A stretch of 64,000 nucleotides of DNA. Origin: Arenicola marina (taxonomy: Eukaryota; Annelida; Polychaeta; Arenicolidae). The stretch lies in NCBI GenBank assembly GCA_964019135.1, contig OZ025255.1, positions 25,893,708 to 25,957,707 on the forward strand. The letters are read 5' to 3'. The notes under the pieces are model-generated. The model saw only the letters and a list, made by a program, of their open reading frames with translations, was not told where the DNA came from and searched no databases. Made by a program: the position numbers and the translations under genes. How positions within the stretch are numbered: the stretch's first letter is position 1; each line of letters starts with the position of its first letter. Positions 61,100 through 64,000 of the stretch are shown here, piece by piece.

Positions 61100-62296
61100 G
61101 GCAGATGTCCAAGGTAATAACATTTATACCGGGCTGATAAGGCTGATAATGAAGGTTACCCTCAAGAAAGGAGCACCACAGGGATCTGTTTTTGGTCCAC
61201 ATCTGTATAATGTATTTACGAATGACCTGCTTGTATCCACCGCACGGGGAACCGATAAGTATAATTAGGCTGATGATAATACTGTGGCGGCTCAAGGTAA
61301 GGAGTTTAACAAGGTTAAAGTAACTCTAGAGAAGGCGTTATCGGAGATAACAACGTGGTTCGTCGACAATTACATGAAAGCGAACCCAAGTAAGTACCAG
61401 GCAATCGTGTTTGAAAAGAGAAACGAATTAAGTCAGCACAGATCGTTTTCGATTTCTGGAACAGAACTGGCAGCACAACAGGAAGTAACATTACTAGGTA
61501 TTCAACTGGACGCTAGGTTAACTTTCGGCAAGCATATATCAAGTTTATGCAAGAAGGCTGGAAAAAGTCTCAATGTTTTAGCTAGAGTTTCTAAATTCTA
61601 AATGGATGTTGATAGCAAACTTACGTTATTTCATGCTTTTATTCTTTCACAGTTTAATTATTGTCCCGTTGTATTTTGGCATTTTTGTGATATGAAAAAT
61701 ATGCGTAAGATTGAAAAGATACAGGAGCGGGTATTGAGGTATGTGTTTAATGACTTTAGATCAGAATACGCAGAGTTGAGGAAGAGAGCGGGTAGACCAT
61801 TGCTATATGTTGAACGATTGCGCTGCATATCATTAGAAGTTTACAAGAGTATCAACAAGATTGGGCCTAGTTATCTTCAGGACATGTATAACGTGAAGGA
61901 AAACAATTACATTTTAAAAAATTGGCCAAATATATGTATGCCACACGTTAAGACAACAGCTTATGGCCATAATTCATTGAAGTATCAAGGTAGCAAGCTA
62001 TGGAACATGCTCAACAAGGAAACGAAGTTAGCCAAATATGCCAAGGAATTTAAAACAACGCTGTCAACCTCGGATATGTTCTTGTGCCACTGTAATTCGT
62101 GCACATTATGTAACATAGCTACTGGGTAAGGGTTTATGAGATGCAAAGGTTGTTATATTTTCATTGTCATATGTATATATATCTCATCCGCTCATGTCAT
62201 TTTATCATTGTCGGTCAATAGCACGTGTGCTAATGTTTATTGTTGACTTTTACATACCGACGTTAAATAAAACTTATCTTATCTTATCTTATCTTA
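61100..62296 (+). mobile_element. CR1/L2-like LINE 3' portion with TTATC tail, right arm
   Basis: Begins in the RT fingers/palm (KGAPQGSVFGPHLYNVFTND). The catalytic YADD is TAG-ADD (stop at 61,266-61,268). The frame then runs to a stop at 61,599-61,601 and continues in the next open frame with LFHAFILSQFNYCPVVFWHF and LRYVFNDFRSEYAELRKRAG, typical of the C-terminal region of these LINEs. It ends with four TTATC repeats at 62,274-62,296, only about 40 bases from the donor of the SLC15 N-terminal exon. No poly-A. Confidence 0.88.
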
Positions 62297-62339
62297 CAAT
62301 GCTTACTATGACGGTGATATTGCTATTTACTCTACTTAC

Positions 62340-62433
62340 CGTGCATGGCGCTCATGGCAAACCGCTCACATGCAATGCAGACGGCCAGGACCAAGATACT
62401 CCGCGGATATTTCGATCTCCCATTTTCTGACTT
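62340..62433 (-). CDS. SLC15 right copy, N-terminal exon (helix 1)
   Basis: A 94-nt exon with TTTACAG before and GTAAGT after. It reads KSENGRSKYPRSILVLAVCI followed by ACERFAMSAMH. It aligns with the KYP-S-I lead and the ExxERFxYYGM motif of SLC15 helix 1; CERF is kept, but the first Glu is Ile and the YY pair is lost. It joins the next exon (AMLVLYF) in phase 1. The left arm has no counterpart. An upstream 23-nt exon at 62,591-62,613 (KGLLEEN) fits the phase but is tentative. Confidence 0.75.
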
Positions 62434-63089
62434 CTGTAAAACGAAGGACAAAATTATTCGACCCGAGCTATTATAGAGTGGGAGGGACACTTGGAATTCT
62501 GACATAAGACGATATTTGTATGTGTACCATTTTTTTTTATTTACTACTCGAGACTGAAACTCATTAGGCCTAAGTGCATGTAATACTCACATTTTCTTCC
62601 AGTAAACCCTTGTCTGAAAAAAAGAGCAACCATTTAATACTAGAGGGTAAAACTTTAGTATTAGGTCCAAGTGCATGGAATACTCTGATTGGATTATAGT
62701 AAAACTTCGCCTGAAATATAGCAGAGTCCCTTTCTTGAGGAAATACAGTTATTTTAATAATAATTATGTTTATGTATGACGTTAAATCAATGCATCAATG
62801 TCAAACTCGTATAGGTTGAATAAAATGAAAGTAACTGGAGATGACATCTTTGCTCGGGGTCGGGGCCAAAATTCTACATACTGCATTCTTAATCCTATCT
62901 CCTTAATTCTAAAATGTTGGTCTAAAATGTTGCCTCTAAAGGCTGCATTCTAAGCGCTACAACTATAACCATCACTTCTAAATGATTGGTTATTGATCGT
63001 TACTTGGTTATATTGTGTTATTATTGGCCGAAAGTCTTTTTCGTCAACATGGAGAATGTAGATCGACAGGCTAAGTTCGTTAATAGGAA

Positions 63090-63590
63090 AAATCGAAGGT
63101 GAAGGTCACAGTGACTCTTCAAAGAAAACCATAAATACGATCCTAGCTATCTCCGTTAATATTTGACATAGAAATGTCGGACTTATTTCATGATCTTCCA
63201 CTCCTGAAGGCGTATTGTTTTCTTTGTAACGCGTCATACTCGTTTTCGAGTAAAATTAGATCATAGGATTTTGAGAATACGAATCACCAGTTTTTCGTGT
63301 GTTGACACAATGTGGCTAAAGCTATCGCCTTGGGGTTCTAATACGTCACAGCAATATGAATGGGGATGAAATGTACAATCTAATATTTTTCTGAAGTTCC
63401 AAGTGACATGGCATCACTTTTAATCCGAAAATAAATTCGTTAAAAATCAGATCCGCTGAATTACGTCATTTTCATCTAATACCCTCAAACTTCGCCTGAA
63501 GGCAAAGTAAAGTCATAGGTTATACTGCTATATTGCATAATTGTTACTGACGTGAGGTCAGTGCGGTCACCGTGACCGTGTCATATTCTA
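63090..63590. other. Right-arm-specific stretch, no gene
   Basis: About 0.5 kb between matches to 14,090 and 14,050 of the left arm. No features recognised. Confidence 0.45.
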
Positions 63591-64000
63591 TACAAATGAC
63601 ATGTCCTGGCTGCATGAATGTTGTGTCTAGGGAATCGCTATTGGCATCAAATTGTGTTCCAATTCAAGCTTTTATATGCAATAACAGCGATGACCGTCAT
63701 ATACGTCACGTGATCACACTTCCCTCCTCCGCCCCGTCATACACACTCCCTCACAGGCAACCCAACTGCTGGGTGACCCATTTTCCCCTACGCGTTCCCT
63801 ATGCCCTGTTCACACGATGCAATACGTTGTAAAGTTCATTGAAACAAATCAGCTTTTCGACGAACTGTGCAATTGGAGGGTCGGTTTTCCACCCATTTCA
63901 AGTTTAGCGCATGTTGTAAAGTTTCCATCAACTTCACGATTTGCCAATTGTCAGACCATCAGCGTCGAGCCTTTTAGCCAAACCGTGTTGAGCTGATATT

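Larger units (their letters stand above)
42020..62613 (-). pseudogene. SLC15/POT oligopeptide transporter-like gene, right copy (all exons present, damaged)
   Basis: Exons in transcript order: 62,591-62,613 (tentative); 62,340-62,433; 58,220-58,361; 57,744-57,821; 56,050-56,149; 55,784-55,868; 55,497-55,574; 55,089-55,171; 54,702-54,782; 54,253-54,342; 53,720-53,764; 53,303-53,433; 52,930-53,011; 52,559-52,672; 50,693-50,869; 45,874-46,045; 44,994-45,114; 44,564-44,670; 43,474-43,581; 42,020-42,253. Restoring one deletion gives about 723 codons, matching SLC15A1/A2. The start codon was not found. Damage: acceptor CG for AG at 57,822-57,823; donor TT for GT at 53,301-53,302; 25 nt missing at 44,564-44,670. 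Transport motifs diverge too: the first Glu of ExxER is Ile and the helix-7 Trp is Ser. It could be a pseudogene, or a gene with assembly errors. Confidence 0.85.
35610..64000 (-). repeat. Right arm of the inverted duplication
   Basis: This is the inverted partner of 13,676-34,430. It is longer mainly because it carries arm-specific sequence: 36,895-37,410, a LINE with a nested Tigger element (37,917-40,974), a LINE fragment (46,474-47,255), SLC15 exons and introns lost from the left (55.7-57.2 kb and about 60.8-62.7 kb), a repeat-rich stretch at 59.2-60.6 kb, and 63,090-63,590. The match continues to the last base of the window. Confidence 0.93.

Noticed and set aside
13676..64000. Whole palindrome as an assembly mirror of one sequence
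   Set aside because: Arms differ by unique insertions, deletions, array lengths and private exon lesions, so they are two distinct sequences. Joining of two haplotypes remains possible and is named as such.

Overview
The window is nuclear DNA of a metazoan. It has short introns with GT/AG borders, several non-LTR retrotransposons, a pogo/Tigger-type DNA transposon, MITE-like repeats and many minisatellites. Gene content and repeat texture suggest a repeat-rich, polymorphic marine invertebrate such as a lancelet or a mollusc; the sequence alone does not decide which. No RNA gene, CRISPR array or prokaryotic feature was seen.

Layout. 0-6 kb: a BED zinc-finger relic, an 11-bp minisatellite, and a 5'-truncated APE-type LINE on the minus strand (about 1.39-5.48 kb). 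6-7.6 kb: a hairpin and two minisatellites (30-bp and 51-bp units). 8.2-9.6 kb: the one convincing intact coding region, a GT92 (DUF23) glycosyltransferase on the plus strand. 9.7-13.5 kb: noncoding, with short repeats. 13.7 kb to the end of the window: a large imperfect inverted duplication with its centre near 35.0 kb. Each arm carries one copy of an SLC15/POT (peptide transporter family) gene. The left copy is on the plus strand (15.66-30.18 kb) and the right copy on the minus strand (42.02-62.61 kb), so the two are tail to tail.

Reading both arms exon by exon allows a gene of about 20 exons and about 723 codons, the usual length for SLC15A1/A2. Neither copy is intact. The left copy lacks the N-terminal exons and the two exons carrying the PTR2 signature, has a one-base frameshift, and has Asn at the position of the essential His of helix 2. 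The right copy keeps all exons and that His, but has a mutated splice acceptor, a mutated splice donor and a 25-nt exon deletion. The same 74-bp minisatellite sits on one splice donor in both copies and repeats that donor 16 times on the left and 7 times on the right.

Insertions shared by both arms (a CR1/jockey-like LINE in one intron and a MITE-like repeat in another) predate the duplication. Arm-specific insertions postdate it or were lost from the other arm: a poly-A-tailed LINE fragment at 46.5-47.3 kb, a LINE broken by a Tigger element at 37.9-41.0 kb, and a LINE at 61.1-62.3 kb. The inverted repeat is still matching at the last base of the window, so its outer end is not seen. All homology statements come from reading motifs by eye; no database search was run.
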